Origin: WLWS01 sp965243105
GTDB lineage: Bacteria; Pseudomonadota; Gammaproteobacteria; Eutrophobiales; Eutrophobiaceae
Length of the DNA: 64,000 nt
Assembly: GCA_965243105.1 (NCBI GenBank)
Contig: CBDEUC010000003.1
Location: 1,178,001 to 1,242,000 of the forward strand
Direction of reading: 5' to 3'
Under the pieces are notes generated by a model. That model was not told where the DNA came from. It saw nothing but the letters and a program-made list of their open reading frames with translations, and ran no database searches. Position 1 is the stretch's first letter. Each line of letters starts with the position of its first letter. Positions 7,973 to 17,390 of the stretch are shown here, one piece after another. Position numbers and translations under genes: made by a program.

Positions 7973-8100
7973 AGCTAACATGAGCGAACCTGCCATTTTT
8001 TTACATGTAAATAACATGATTTCACAGGCAAAGTATAGCTATTTTCCATGCAGATAAATGGTATAAACTGGGTAAATACGGCAAAAAGAATAGTCATGAA

Positions 8101-8574
8101 ATGAGCTTTTTGTACTGGCTGGAGGAAAGCATGCTAGGCGTCTGGGTAGCGCAGTCATGGGGCTATCCACTGGTGCTGTCCTGCCATGCCGTGGGGATGG
8201 CCATCGTTGTTGGGACGGTGACCATGATCAACCTGAGACTGCTGGGCTTTGCAAGGGCGATCCCTCTTTCCTTTTTCCTTGAACTTTCGCGTGTCACGCT
8301 TGTTGGCGTAATTTTAAATATCGCTTCGGGCGTCGCACTGTTTTCCGGAAATCCACTGAAATTTTTCTATCACCCTGCTTTCTGGATCAAGATATCACTT
8401 CTACTGTTGGGAAGTCTTTCCGCGTGGTGGGTTTTGCGTTCAGTTCGATTAAAATCTGCCGGTGATGAAGCACTGAACATTGATACAGGGAAACTGCTGG
8501 CTGCCTTTTCATTATTCTGCTGGCTCGGGGCAATCGTGGCGGGTCGCCTGATTGCGTATTTCAAGCTCTTTTAA
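8101..8574 (+). CDS. DUF6644-like four-helix membrane protein, copy 1
   Basis: This integral membrane protein of 157 residues has four hydrophobic helices, near 20-45, 60-85, 95-115 and 135-157. Family-like features are an N-terminal amphipathic W-containing segment, a helix containing CHAVGMAIVVGT, then NLRLLGFARAIPL, and a GRLIAYFK end. The next gene encodes a protein of the same length and layout, so the two are tandem paralogues and may form a heterodimer. The pattern recalls small haem- or quinone-binding four-helix proteins, but this is inference; a His in helix 1 of each copy is the only candidate ligand. Transcription is divergent from the DUF6152 side. Confidence 0.7.
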   Translation: MSFLYWLEESMLGVWVAQSWGYPLVLSCHAVGMAIVVGTVTMINLRLLGFARAIPLSFFLELSRVTLVGVILNIASGVALFSGNPLKFFYHPAFWIKISLLLLGSLSAWWVLRSVRLKSAGDEALNIDTGKLLAAFSLFCWLGAIVAGRLIAYFKLF

Positions 8575-8586
8575 TTGATATAGAGA

Positions 8587-9060
8587 ATGAACGGCATATT
8601 GTCCTGGATTGAAGCTTCTACCCTGGCTCGACTGATGCAGGAGGTGGGCTGGTTATTCCCGACAGCCGAGATTTTTCATTTTTTTGGTCTTTCCCTTTTG
8701 ATTGGTTCATTGCTCGTGGTTGATTTCAGGCTGCTGGGTTTTGGAAAGAACATCCCCCTGGAAATGGTTTACAGGTTCCTGCCCATATCTGTACTTGGCT
8801 TCTCCATCAATCTTGTTACGGGTGTTCTGTTTATCTTTAACGATCCCTTTCGTTACTATCCGAATATTGCCTTTCGTGTAAAAATTGCCTTCATTATCCT
8901 TGCAGGATTAAACGCCTTTTATTTCATGCTGCATGAACGTGCCAACTCCAATCCTGACAAGCTGAGTGTTGAACCAAAATTAAAAATCGTTGCAAGCTTG
9001 TCACTATTATTGTGGATCGCTGTCATTATTTGTGGACGCATGATTCCCTATGTTGAATAA
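8587..9060 (+). CDS. DUF6644-like four-helix membrane protein, copy 2
   Basis: This is a second 157-residue membrane protein, 12 bp downstream of its paralogue. Shared positions include an early W-xEAS-like segment, FPTAEIFHFFGLSLLIGS (His in helix 1), DFRLLGFGKNIPLE, a G-x-LF motif in helix 2 and the C-terminal GRMIPYVE (compare GRLIAYFK in copy 1). The conserved LLGF-IPL loop between helices 1 and 2 is the clearest family mark. Its stop overlaps the earliest possible start of the esterase gene by 11 bp, so all three genes are probably one transcript. Function unknown. Confidence 0.7.
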   Translation: MNGILSWIEASTLARLMQEVGWLFPTAEIFHFFGLSLLIGSLLVVDFRLLGFGKNIPLEMVYRFLPISVLGFSINLVTGVLFIFNDPFRYYPNIAFRVKIAFIILAGLNAFYFMLHERANSNPDKLSVEPKLKIVASLSLLLWIAVIICGRMIPYVE

Positions 9061-9079
9061 AAAAGCCGCGCTTAGAAAA

Positions 9080-10027
9080 ATGAAAGTTATTAAATGTACA
9101 CTGATCATGCTCGCAGTCATCAGCCTGCTTCCATTCGCCAGGGCCGACAAAAGCGACTATCTCCATGCCCATGTTGGCGGAGCCCTGTCGCACCCTCCCC
9201 ATACTTTTTTCATATCTACCTGGTACAGGGATATTGTCTATGATGATTCGATAGCCGACTCCTCGCAGGCAAGCCTCGACATTTACGTGCATGATCCGTT
9301 GACGGAATCATCCCCGGTCATGGTCTGGGTTCACGGCGGCGGCTACATGGCAGGGGATAAGGGTCATTCCAAGGAGCTTGACCCCAAGCCCGAATACTTC
9401 ACCCTGAAGATGGGTTATGTGTTTGTCAGCGTGAATTATCGATTGATGCCGGAAGGACGTTATCCCAATGGAGTGCAGGACCTTGCGAATGCCCTGGCCT
9501 GGGTCGCGGACAACATTGACGAATTTGGCGGTGACCCGGAGCAGGTCTATTTAATGGGTCATTCCTCCGGCGCAAACATGGCGGCCAAGGTCGCCACGAA
9601 CCCCGAATTTCTTGAGATAGCGGGCAAAGGATTAAAGCTGGTCAAGGGTGCCATATTAGTGGATGGAAATGCTTATGCGCTGGAGGAAAGTCATATCAAC
9701 CCAAGAGTAAAGGCCTACTACGGAGATAAGTGGAAAACCGCCCAGCCCATTTCTCACGTTCAACAAGGCAGGGATATTCCCCCCTTTTTGCTTCTTCATG
9801 TTGCAGGTGGTTCCAACTTTGGTAGCAACAGTGAGCAGCAGGCAATGGCCCTCGCGGGCAAGCTCGAATCCCGGGGCTTCAGGGCTGAACGTGTTGCCCT
9901 GGACGGGGTTGAGCATTTCGGAGCAAATGAAAGGATTGGCGAGCCAGGCGATCCGGCCACCATCGCAGTAGAAAACTTCCTGCTGTCGCTGCCCGGTAAA
10001 AAAAGAACACCGAGCTGGCAGCCATAG
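9080..10027 (+). CDS. Secreted alpha/beta-hydrolase (esterase/lipase, HSL-like)
   Basis: This is a carboxylesterase-type hydrolase. VWVHGGGYMAGDK gives the oxyanion-hole HGGG motif, MGHSSGANMAAK gives the nucleophile elbow (Ser in GxSxG), and GVEHFGAN near the C-terminus holds the likely catalytic His. The start at 9080 (MKVIKCTLIMLAVISLLPFARA) yields a signal peptide, so periplasmic or outer placement is likely; the earlier ATG at 9050 would overlap the previous gene by 11 bp. It forms the end of a transcript with the two DUF6644-like genes. Substrate is unknown, but the HGGG/GxSxG combination suits short acyl esters. Confidence 0.85.
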   Translation: MKVIKCTLIMLAVISLLPFARADKSDYLHAHVGGALSHPPHTFFISTWYRDIVYDDSIADSSQASLDIYVHDPLTESSPVMVWVHGGGYMAGDKGHSKELDPKPEYFTLKMGYVFVSVNYRLMPEGRYPNGVQDLANALAWVADNIDEFGGDPEQVYLMGHSSGANMAAKVATNPEFLEIAGKGLKLVKGAILVDGNAYALEESHINPRVKAYYGDKWKTAQPISHVQQGRDIPPFLLLHVAGGSNFGSNSEQQAMALAGKLESRGFRAERVALDGVEHFGANERIGEPGDPATIAVENFLLSLPGKKRTPSWQP

Positions 10028-10053
10028 ACCTGGCAGTACGCCTTTCGCGCAAG

Positions 10054-11277
10054 TTACTTGTCCAACATAAAGTGGACCGGGGGGTTCTCTCTTAAAATCC
10101 TGCAAACGGCAAGCATGGCGATAATGCTGACAAAGGCCGAGGCAGAAAACACCGCAAAGGAAAACTGGTAACCACCGGTCCGTTCAAGCAGGTAACCACC
10201 AAGAAAAGTGGGCACTATTGCCCCTCCGTAACCGAACGCGAACACAAGGCCAAGGGCCTTGCCTGAGCTATGCGGTGGGGCCACCAGCGCCGACAGGCTC
10301 ATGATACTTACTATGACCTGGCTATGCCCCCAGGTGATAAAGATAATAGTGATAACCGTTAACCAGAGCGGCATGTACCCGGACATCGAGAGCACCAGTA
10401 TTCCCGAACCCGCAAGTAGCCCGCCGGAAACACATAACCACGTAATTCGTCGAAGACTGTTGCACAGGTAGCCCGTAACGAGGGAAGCGGGTATCGCTGC
10501 AATACCAAGCATCGTTGCGCCGGTACCTACCTGCGCTGGTGTGTAGTTATATACCTCGGAAAGAAATATGGGTACCCAGGTCAGCACGCCATAGAGTTCC
10601 ACGAAAAGGACCATGGTTGCGATTGCCAGTAACATCACCGGAAGGTTCGTCAATAGATCAAGGATCCCCATTGAACCCGTGTCATCTTCATTATCCTTTC
10701 GCGTATTGCTCGCTGGTGGCGGGTTCCTGAAAAGGGGTATGGCGAGTAACAGGAGAAGCAGGAAAGACAGGGAATAAATCCGCGCAGTCCAGCGCCAGCC
10801 CAGCATGTCCGCCAATACGGGTGTCATAAAAAGTGACAGGGCGATACCAACGTTCAATGACACGTTGATATAGCCTATGCCCCGGCCTGCTTCATTCGCA
10901 GGCATATACTTTGGCATGGCATCCACTGCCGCGATAAAAATAATTGTAATGCCTATGGATATTATTACCCTTGCCGTAATTAGTAATTCGTAGCTTGAAC
11001 TGACGGTTCCCAGTAAGCCAAAAACAGATATGACTGCAAGGCAAACACCAATAACCGGGATGGCTCCCCACCTGTCGGTGATCGAGCCGGCAGGAAAACT
11101 GGCAATACAACGTATCAGCGCATACGCACTCATAAATGTACCCGCCTGGACATAGTCAATACCCAGCTCATCCACGAATAGCGGTATCATGGATGGAATT
11201 TCAAAAACCTTGATAAAGGCAACAAGAATGGCGAAATTGACAAACCAGGTTAGTCTCATAGCGCCAAAGTATCTCAC
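10054..11277 (-). CDS. Major facilitator superfamily transporter
   Basis: The protein of 407 residues has twelve predicted hydrophobic helices in the usual 6+6 arrangement, with a charged central loop (NPPPASNTRKDNEDD) between helices 6 and 7. The motif GSITDRWGAIPVIG in the loop after helix 2 is the MFS motif A (G-x3-D-R-x-G). The N-terminal half contains ARVIISIGITIIFIAAVDAMPKY, like the RxxxGxG helix 4. It sits in the inner membrane and probably moves small organic anions or metabolites; substrate cannot be read. It converges on the esterase gene and is divergent from the glutathione transferase gene, 58 bp away. Confidence 0.88.
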   Translation of the reverse strand: MRYFGAMRLTWFVNFAILVAFIKVFEIPSMIPLFVDELGIDYVQAGTFMSAYALIRCIASFPAGSITDRWGAIPVIGVCLAVISVFGLLGTVSSSYELLITARVIISIGITIIFIAAVDAMPKYMPANEAGRGIGYINVSLNVGIALSLFMTPVLADMLGWRWTARIYSLSFLLLLLLAIPLFRNPPPASNTRKDNEDDTGSMGILDLLTNLPVMLLAIATMVLFVELYGVLTWVPIFLSEVYNYTPAQVGTGATMLGIAAIPASLVTGYLCNSLRRITWLCVSGGLLAGSGILVLSMSGYMPLWLTVITIIFITWGHSQVIVSIMSLSALVAPPHSSGKALGLVFAFGYGGAIVPTFLGGYLLERTGGYQFSFAVFSASAFVSIIAMLAVCRILRENPPVHFMLDK

Positions 11278-11335
11278 ATTAAGCAGTGCTTACGGACTAT
11301 AATTTGGCTGTAAGCAACTATCCTGGATACGAAAA

Positions 11336-12148
11336 ATGCTTGAGCTTTATCATCACAGTGAATCTGTTTGTGCACAAAAGGTACGTCTTGCACTGGCTGA
11401 GAAAAATATTGAGTGGACAAGCCACTATGTTGTCCTTGAAAAAGGTGAGCATCGCACAGAGGAATTCAGGAAGATCAATCCAAAAGAAGTTGTACCGGTT
11501 CTTATACATGACGGTCGTAATATTCCCGAATCAACCGTCATATGTGAATATATCGACGAAACATTTGACGGCCCTGCCCTGATGCCAGCTGACCCCTACT
11601 GGCGTTCCCGAAAGCGATTATGGACAAAACGCGTGGATGAAGGCCTGCACTATCCCCATACTTACCTGCTGAGTTTTATTACCGCTTTTCGCCATATGAG
11701 CATGGCCCATCTTGATACACCGGAAAAAATAAACGAGTACCTGGATACAATCGGCAACCCCAGGACCCGACAGTTGCAGGAAATCGTGCTGACCCAGGGC
11801 ATGGACAGCGACGTATTCAGGGAGGCTATTGTTTTTTATGATGCCGTACTTGCTGACATGGAAAGCATGCTGTCAGAAAATGACTGGCTCGCCGGGGACA
11901 GTCTTTCGCTGGCAGATATTGGTCTTGCTCCTTACGTACATCGCGTTGCCGATCTTGACATGATGTACATGTGCGAAAATCGCCCGGCGGTCAGGGACTG
12001 GTACGAGCGTATGAAGGCAAGGGAGTCATGGCAAAAGGCGATCGTTGACTGGAATGACCCGAATTTCCTAGAACCCATGCAGCACTTTGGCAGGAAAGCG
12101 CGGCCGGTCACGGAAAAGACCTGGCGCGAACACTGCGGCCAGGAATAG
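11336..12148 (+). CDS. Glutathione S-transferase family protein
   Basis: The N-terminal thioredoxin-like domain (1-80) starts LELYHHSESVCAQKVRLALAEK, with the Ser/Cys-x2-K pattern of the GST active-site helix, followed by the cis-Pro loop VVPVLIHDG and the glutathione-contact motif ESTVICEYID. The C-terminal helical domain has SLADIGLAPYVHR, the N-capping box of the GST fold. Length 270 is slightly above average, from an insert after residue 90. Such enzymes conjugate glutathione to electrophiles or remove it. It ends base-to-base with the convergent TPR protein. Confidence 0.88.
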   Translation: MLELYHHSESVCAQKVRLALAEKNIEWTSHYVVLEKGEHRTEEFRKINPKEVVPVLIHDGRNIPESTVICEYIDETFDGPALMPADPYWRSRKRLWTKRVDEGLHYPHTYLLSFITAFRHMSMAHLDTPEKINEYLDTIGNPRTRQLQEIVLTQGMDSDVFREAIVFYDAVLADMESMLSENDWLAGDSLSLADIGLAPYVHRVADLDMMYMCENRPAVRDWYERMKARESWQKAIVDWNDPNFLEPMQHFGRKARPVTEKTWREHCGQE

Positions 12149-14386
12149 CTAGCTGCAATCCTCTCCTGCCAGGTCCATGGCCCTGACCCGTTGCAGCTGG
12201 GCTGCCATGTCAGCTTCAACTTCCGCCTGCATTTCCTTGAAAGCTGGCTCCCCACGCAGCGGATCGAGAATCTTGTCACCGAGCAGACTGTAGCCCGCCT
12301 GGTCACGCCACCCGGAATCGATGGCTTCACGTAGTGCCGCAAGCGCCTTTTCCTTTTCTCCTCGCATGACATACACCATGACATCTCCAAGCCCGAATCC
12401 ATTCCAGCCTCTGCGATGGGTAGAGTTAATAAAGACACCAATTGCATCAAGTAACAACTCTGCTCTCTCCCGCTCCTGTTTCAAGGTCAATACATAAGCA
12501 ATACCTATTGCGGCATTATAATTCTGTACATTAACCACAGGGGAATCATAGCTAAGCAAGGCTGCGTATTCGTCTTCGTAAATTGCCAGTGCAGCATCAT
12601 AGTCACCCTGTCGAATCTCGTGGTCTCGAAGGACTGCACCTGGAAATGAACTCGGTAACTCCGAATTGCCCTCGTAACTCCTCCTCGCATACTCCATTGC
12701 TTTATCATAATTGTTGTCGTAGAGATGCATTAGTGCCACGACATAATTTGAGTATGCCGAGTCTGCACCAACGGCCAGGGCCTTGCTTGACCAGCACCAG
12801 GATTCTTCCGAATCCCCCAGGGAAGCATAATAATGCCCAAGACCCTTGTAGATACTGACATCACCGGGGCTCACTGCCAGTGCCTTGCGGTAATACTCCA
12901 CACTCTTGTCAAATCTGCCCTCGTAGGAAGTGTAGTAGTCACCCATTCCTGCATAGCCCTGCTTGAAATTCGGCGCAACCTTGATGGCATGCTGGAATGC
13001 GGCGACTGCTTCTTCGCTTCGTCCGAGGCTGATATAAATGTGGCCCAGGTTCTGTATCAGCAGTGGAAACAAGGGATCCAGTTCCAGCGCTTTCTTTACC
13101 TCCACGAGCGCTTCATCATGCCGACCCAGGCGAGTCAACATGTGGCTGTACCACTGGTGACTGGTAACGTAGTTCGGATTCAGCTCAATTGCATACTTGA
13201 ATGCTGTTTCTGCGCCGACGAAATCGTTTTGCAGTGATTTTATACCGCCAAGCGAGGTGTAGGCCTCGCCGGAATCCGGATCAAGTGCCAGCGCTATTTC
13301 CACTGCCTCCTGGGCCTTAGCCCAAAGACCTTTTTCCGGCATACCACTGTACTGGGCCTGTAACTGGTAAGCATCTGCGAGTCCCACATAGGCAAGGGCA
13401 TAATTCTCATCAAGGGCAATCGCCTTTTTAAAGTGCTCGACGGCATCAGCGAGACTGGTGGGTGAGCGTGTTCGCATAAGCTGGTGGCCCTGCATGTAGG
13501 ACTCGTAGGCCACGAGGTTTTCTGTCGGTATCGTGGCCAGGCGCTGTTGCTCTTCTTCCGATAATGTTGCCCTGAGTGCCCCGGCGATGGCCGTGGCTAT
13601 CTCGCTCTGGATGGCAAATATATTTGCAGCAGTCAGTTCCCTGTCGTAAATCTCTGCCCACAGGTGTTCATCTGTACTGGCATCAATCAGCTGCACATTA
13701 ATGCGAACCTGGTTTCCTGCGCGCTGTACGCCACCTTCCATGATGGTGGCAACGCCAAGTTCATCACCAATATCTTTCATGCTCTTGGTAGTGTCACGAT
13801 ACTGCATCACCGAGGTACGCGATATGACCTTCATATCGGATATTTTCGACAGGTGCGTGAGAAGATCATCATGCAGGCCATCAGAAAAATAGGCATCGTC
13901 TTCCGTTGTGCTGCGATTGGTAAAGGGAAGAACCGCGATGGACTTATCATCCGGTTCAGCCACATCACTGCCATCACTCACCTGTTTTTCTGTTGCTGAA
14001 ACAGCAGGCTCTTCAACTTTTTCAGTCCAGACATAGTTATCCAGCACCAGGAAAATAATGGCCATTAGCAGCAGGCCAATGATGATGAAATCGAACTTGC
14101 GCCCGGTCAGTGAGGTTATTGACTCGGCCGGGCTAACATCGGGCGTCCTCTTGACACCTTCAGGCGTAAGTTCAAAGGCCCAGGCAAAAAGTAGCGCGAT
14201 GGGAAAGCCGATAATAAGGAAGATGATGGTGAAGGTGTCTACCCAGTCAGGCAGGTGCAGGGGCGCTTCCACCGAAACGACGATCTGGATCAACAGCCAC
14301 GCGACGATGCCATAGGCCGCGCCAACGCGAAATACGTTACGACGGCGTAATTCCTCCAGTAAATTCGCAATACCTGCCAAGTGCAT
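12149..14386 (-). CDS. Membrane-anchored TolB-like/TPR repeat protein
   Basis: The N-terminus (LLEELRRRNVFRVGAAYGIVAWLLIQ) with three hydrophobic segments to about residue 115 is typical of a large family that joins a membrane region, a TolB/FlgO-like domain and TPRs. Residues about 150-290 hold the middle domain: SIAVLPFTNRSTTEDDAYFSDGLHDDLLTHLS, then VISRTSVMQYR and VRINVQLIDA. From about 300 onward there are at least nine TPR units, with typical ALDPDSGEAYTSLG and ALELDPLFPLLIQNLG repeats. The adenylate-cyclase or HTH domain found in some relatives is missing. It probably senses or scaffolds at the inner membrane. Its partner is unknown. Confidence 0.85.
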   Translation of the reverse strand: MHLAGIANLLEELRRRNVFRVGAAYGIVAWLLIQIVVSVEAPLHLPDWVDTFTIIFLIIGFPIALLFAWAFELTPEGVKRTPDVSPAESITSLTGRKFDFIIIGLLLMAIIFLVLDNYVWTEKVEEPAVSATEKQVSDGSDVAEPDDKSIAVLPFTNRSTTEDDAYFSDGLHDDLLTHLSKISDMKVISRTSVMQYRDTTKSMKDIGDELGVATIMEGGVQRAGNQVRINVQLIDASTDEHLWAEIYDRELTAANIFAIQSEIATAIAGALRATLSEEEQQRLATIPTENLVAYESYMQGHQLMRTRSPTSLADAVEHFKKAIALDENYALAYVGLADAYQLQAQYSGMPEKGLWAKAQEAVEIALALDPDSGEAYTSLGGIKSLQNDFVGAETAFKYAIELNPNYVTSHQWYSHMLTRLGRHDEALVEVKKALELDPLFPLLIQNLGHIYISLGRSEEAVAAFQHAIKVAPNFKQGYAGMGDYYTSYEGRFDKSVEYYRKALAVSPGDVSIYKGLGHYYASLGDSEESWCWSSKALAVGADSAYSNYVVALMHLYDNNYDKAMEYARRSYEGNSELPSSFPGAVLRDHEIRQGDYDAALAIYEDEYAALLSYDSPVVNVQNYNAAIGIAYVLTLKQERERAELLLDAIGVFINSTHRRGWNGFGLGDVMVYVMRGEKEKALAALREAIDSGWRDQAGYSLLGDKILDPLRGEPAFKEMQAEVEADMAAQLQRVRAMDLAGEDCS

Positions 14387-14484
14387 TACCCCGATTAAAG
14401 ACTCGCTGATTTAAGGCCTAGAATACCACAGTCTTTGCAAGCCCATTGCTGCAGGCAATACCCGCGAAAGCCAGCTCCACGCCG

Positions 14485-15399
14485 TCACCTGTCAATATGC
14501 TCGTCCCAGTATGGACGCTCTCCGAACCTCTCGACCAGGAAATCAACCAGGCTACGTGCACGCTGCGAAAGGTAGCGACCCTGTGGATATACTGCATAGG
14601 CATTGAGTGATGGCAGCTGGTGGTCTTTCATCAGGGTCAGCAACTCGCCATTTTCAATCGCTTTCCACGCAATAAACGTGGGCATTGCAATAATTCCATG
14701 CCCGGCTATTGCCATGTCCACCAGGAAGTCACCGTTGGTAGCCTTGATACGCGGCGAAATTCGAATGGCGTGGGACCTGCCTTCAGGGTCCTGTAGTTGC
14801 CAGCTTAGTGAAGTGGACAACGAATAATGCAGCAGCTTGTGTCGTCTTAATTCTTCAATTGTCGATGGAATTCCATTTGCCTCGAGATACGCAGGGCTTG
14901 CACACAACACCCTGTGCACCGGGCAAATGCGACGGGCGACCATGCTTGAATCCTTTAACTCCGAGATTCGAAATGCGAAGTCGAGCCCCTCTTCGATAAT
15001 ATCTACCTGGCGATCGGAAAAATCGACGCTCAGGTTTATTCCCGGGTGTTGGCTGAGAAAAACTTCCAGCGCTGGTGACAGGTGGCACAGCCCAAAGGAC
15101 AGCGGAGCGGCCAGGCGAATATTTCCGTCAAGCTCGATAGCCGGTGTGGACAGTGATGAGTTCAGCTCGGTTACGTTATCCACCAGCTGCAGGGCCCGTT
15201 CATAGTAGGTTTCCCCGGCTTCGCTGAGGCTTATAGCACGTGTCGTTCGATTGATAAGCCGAATACCCAGGCGCTTCTCCAGTTCAGCGACACGCCGGCT
15301 CACGGCGGACTTGGCCATACCGAGCTGCTCCGCGGCACGGCTGAAACCACCGGCCTCGGCGACCCGGATGAAAACCTGCATGTCCTCAAGTTGCCCCAT
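14485..15399 (-). CDS. LysR-family transcriptional regulator
   Basis: Residues 1-60 form the winged helix-turn-helix: MQVFIRVAEAGGFSRAAEQL, then KSAVSRRVAELEKRLGIRL and NRTTRAISLSEAG. Residues 90-300 form the periplasmic-binding-like effector domain. The length of 304 residues is standard. It is divergent from the pirin/hydroquinone reductase/CDGSH operon, the classic layout for a LysR regulator and its target. A dyad of T-N11-A type lies between them. It probably controls that operon in response to a quinone-like or electrophilic effector; this is inference from position. Confidence 0.92.
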   Translation of the reverse strand: MGQLEDMQVFIRVAEAGGFSRAAEQLGMAKSAVSRRVAELEKRLGIRLINRTTRAISLSEAGETYYERALQLVDNVTELNSSLSTPAIELDGNIRLAAPLSFGLCHLSPALEVFLSQHPGINLSVDFSDRQVDIIEEGLDFAFRISELKDSSMVARRICPVHRVLCASPAYLEANGIPSTIEELRRHKLLHYSLSTSLSWQLQDPEGRSHAIRISPRIKATNGDFLVDMAIAGHGIIAMPTFIAWKAIENGELLTLMKDHQLPSLNAYAVYPQGRYLSQRARSLVDFLVERFGERPYWDEHIDR

Positions 15400-15420
15400 A
15401 TCGTTCTCTTTATTCGAACA

Positions 15421-15435
15421 ATAATTTCATATTAT
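15421..15435. promoter_or_regulatory. Candidate LysR-type operator (T-N11-A dyad)
   Basis: ATAATTTCATATTAT has 5-bp inverted arms around a 5-base centre and fits T-N11-A. It lies 22 bp before the LysR gene and 81 bp before the pirin gene. AT-rich context lowers the specificity. Confidence 0.45.
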
Positions 15436-15515
15436 CCATATTTATCCTTTTTTTAACAACATATAGACTGGCTAGCAGTTAACAGGAAAACATCACATTA
15501 CAAGAGGTGATTCAA

Positions 15516-16370
15516 ATGACACTCACAGCAGAACGCGAACTGGAGCGCGTTGTAACAGGCCAGGCCACCATGGACGGCGACGGTGTGCGCATGACAAGGA
15601 TCATCGGTAGCCACGAGCTGAACATGCTTGACCCCTTCCTGCTACTGGATCACTTCGAAAGCGACCAGGCAGAAGATTACATCGGTGGTTTTCCGTCACA
15701 CCCCCATAGAGGATTTGAAACGGTCACCTACCTGCTGAACGGTCGTATGCGTCACAAGGACAATGCGGGTCATGAGGGCGTGATTGAAGCCGGCGGAGTG
15801 CAGTGGATGACAGCGGGTCGCGGCATCGTGCACTCGGAAATGCCGGAGCAGGAAGAGGGCCTGTTAAGCGGTTTCCAGCTCTGGGTAAACTTACCTGCCG
15901 CGGCGAAAATGCAGCCACCGGCATACCAGGAATTTCCTGCCAGCGAACTGGCCATCGCGAAGAAAGAAAACGGCACCGTGATTCGTATCATCACCGGCCA
16001 GACTAATGATGGCAACAGGGGACCGGTTAATAATGGCTTTGTAAAACCACTCTATCTTGATGTCTCCCTGCCCGCGAATACCACGCTGGAGCAGGACATC
16101 GCCGAGGGAAATAACGCCTTCCTCTATGTCATCGAGGGTGAACTTCTTGTCGGTAACTCAGCGAGCAGGCTTGGTTCACGTGAGCTTGGCATTCTTGGCA
16201 ACGGCTCCAGGGTAACAACCAGGGCATCAAGCGATGCACGGTTCCTGCTGGTTGCGGCACAACCACTCAACGAGCCGGTGGAGAGAGGCGGTCCCTTTGT
16301 CATGAACACAAAGGCCGAAATACTGCAGGCCTTCCAGGATTATCAAAACAACAGGTTCCAGGAGAATTGA
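15516..16370 (+). CDS. Pirin family protein (bicupin)
   Basis: Pirins are two-domain cupins that bind a metal; several have quercetinase (quinone-related dioxygenase) activity. The N-terminal cupin has HPHRGFETVTYLLNGRMRHKD and GIVHSEMP, which supply the metal ligands His, His, His and Glu. The C-terminal cupin is degenerate, as is usual. ATG 15516 is chosen because AGAGGTGA ends five bases upstream; the GTG at 15507 lies inside that site. It is the first of three genes with the glutathionyl-hydroquinone reductase and the CDGSH fusion, 1 bp from the second. A role in handling quinones or catechols is supported by those neighbours. Confidence 0.9.
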   Translation: MTLTAERELERVVTGQATMDGDGVRMTRIIGSHELNMLDPFLLLDHFESDQAEDYIGGFPSHPHRGFETVTYLLNGRMRHKDNAGHEGVIEAGGVQWMTAGRGIVHSEMPEQEEGLLSGFQLWVNLPAAAKMQPPAYQEFPASELAIAKKENGTVIRIITGQTNDGNRGPVNNGFVKPLYLDVSLPANTTLEQDIAEGNNAFLYVIEGELLVGNSASRLGSRELGILGNGSRVTTRASSDARFLLVAAQPLNEPVERGGPFVMNTKAEILQAFQDYQNNRFQEN

Positions 16371-16371
16371 G

Positions 16372-17355
16372 ATGGGATTACTGGTAGACGGAAAATGGGA
16401 AGACAAGTGGTACGCGACGGATGAAAACCGGGGGCGATTTATTCGCTCCGCCGCCCAGTTCAGGAACTGGGTAACAGCAGACGGCGCGGCGGGTCCCAGC
16501 GGCCGCGAAGGATTCAGGGCCGAGGCCGGGCGCTATCATCTTTACATTTCCCATGCCTGTCCCTGGGCAAACCGCACGCTGATATTCAGGCGCTTAAAGG
16601 GTCTTGAAGACATGATCTCCCTGTCAGTGGTTCACTGGTTTATGGCACAAGACGGCTGGACCTTTGCGGACGGTGAGGGTGTTATCAAGGACAGCATTAA
16701 CAATGCGGAATTCATGCGCGACGTCTACCTCGCCGCAGACAGCCAGTATTCGGGGCGTGTCACGGTACCGGTCTTATGGGACAGGCAAACCAGCACCATC
16801 GTGTCCAACGAGTCATCGGAAATTATTCGCATGTTCAACAGCGCCTTTGATGATATCGGTGCCCTGCCCGGGGACTACTATCCGGAGTCGTTACGTAATG
16901 AAATCGATGAACTTAACGAGCGAATCTACGACACGGTAAACAACGGCGTTTACAAGGCAGGGTTTGCCACCAGCCAGGAAGCCTACGAGGAAGCTATCGT
17001 TCCCCTTTTTGAAACACTGGACTGGCTGGAGCAGCGGCTTGCACATCATCGCTACCTGCTGGGAAACCAGCTTACCGAGGCTGACTGGCGTCTTTTTACC
17101 ACGCTGGTTCGCTTTGACCCCGTCTACGTCGGTCATTTCAAGTGCAACATTCGCAGGCTGGAGGATTACCCCAATCTCTGGGCCTATACACGGGACCTTT
17201 ACCAGCATGAAGGTATCGGCGAGTTGATTAATATGTATCACATAAAACACCACTACTATGAAAGCCACAGGACGATAAACCCTTCCGGCGTGGTACCGGT
17301 CGGACCGGATATTGACTACCTGCAAGCACACGGCAGGGAGTCTCTTGCAAAATAA
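16372..17355 (+). CDS. Glutathionyl-hydroquinone reductase (Xi-class glutathione transferase)
   Basis: The enzyme removes glutathione from glutathionyl-hydroquinones using a catalytic cysteine. HACPWANRT holds that Cys at residue 63. The family-typical N-terminal extension (KWEDKWYATDENRGRFIR, with REGFRAEAGRYHLYIS) and the C-terminal helical domain with LTEADWRLFTTLVRFDPVYVGHFKCN, DYPNLWAYTRDLYQ and the HHYY-like end (IKHHYYESH) are all present. Length 327 is normal. It starts 1 bp after the pirin stop codon, so the two are tightly coupled. Cytoplasmic; probably part of quinone detoxification under the divergent LysR regulator. Confidence 0.93.
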   Translation: MGLLVDGKWEDKWYATDENRGRFIRSAAQFRNWVTADGAAGPSGREGFRAEAGRYHLYISHACPWANRTLIFRRLKGLEDMISLSVVHWFMAQDGWTFADGEGVIKDSINNAEFMRDVYLAADSQYSGRVTVPVLWDRQTSTIVSNESSEIIRMFNSAFDDIGALPGDYYPESLRNEIDELNERIYDTVNNGVYKAGFATSQEAYEEAIVPLFETLDWLEQRLAHHRYLLGNQLTEADWRLFTTLVRFDPVYVGHFKCNIRRLEDYPNLWAYTRDLYQHEGIGELINMYHIKHHYYESHRTINPSGVVPVGPDIDYLQAHGRESLAK

Positions 17356-17390
17356 TCATCAGGCCATGAAACAGGACGATAATAAATAAA

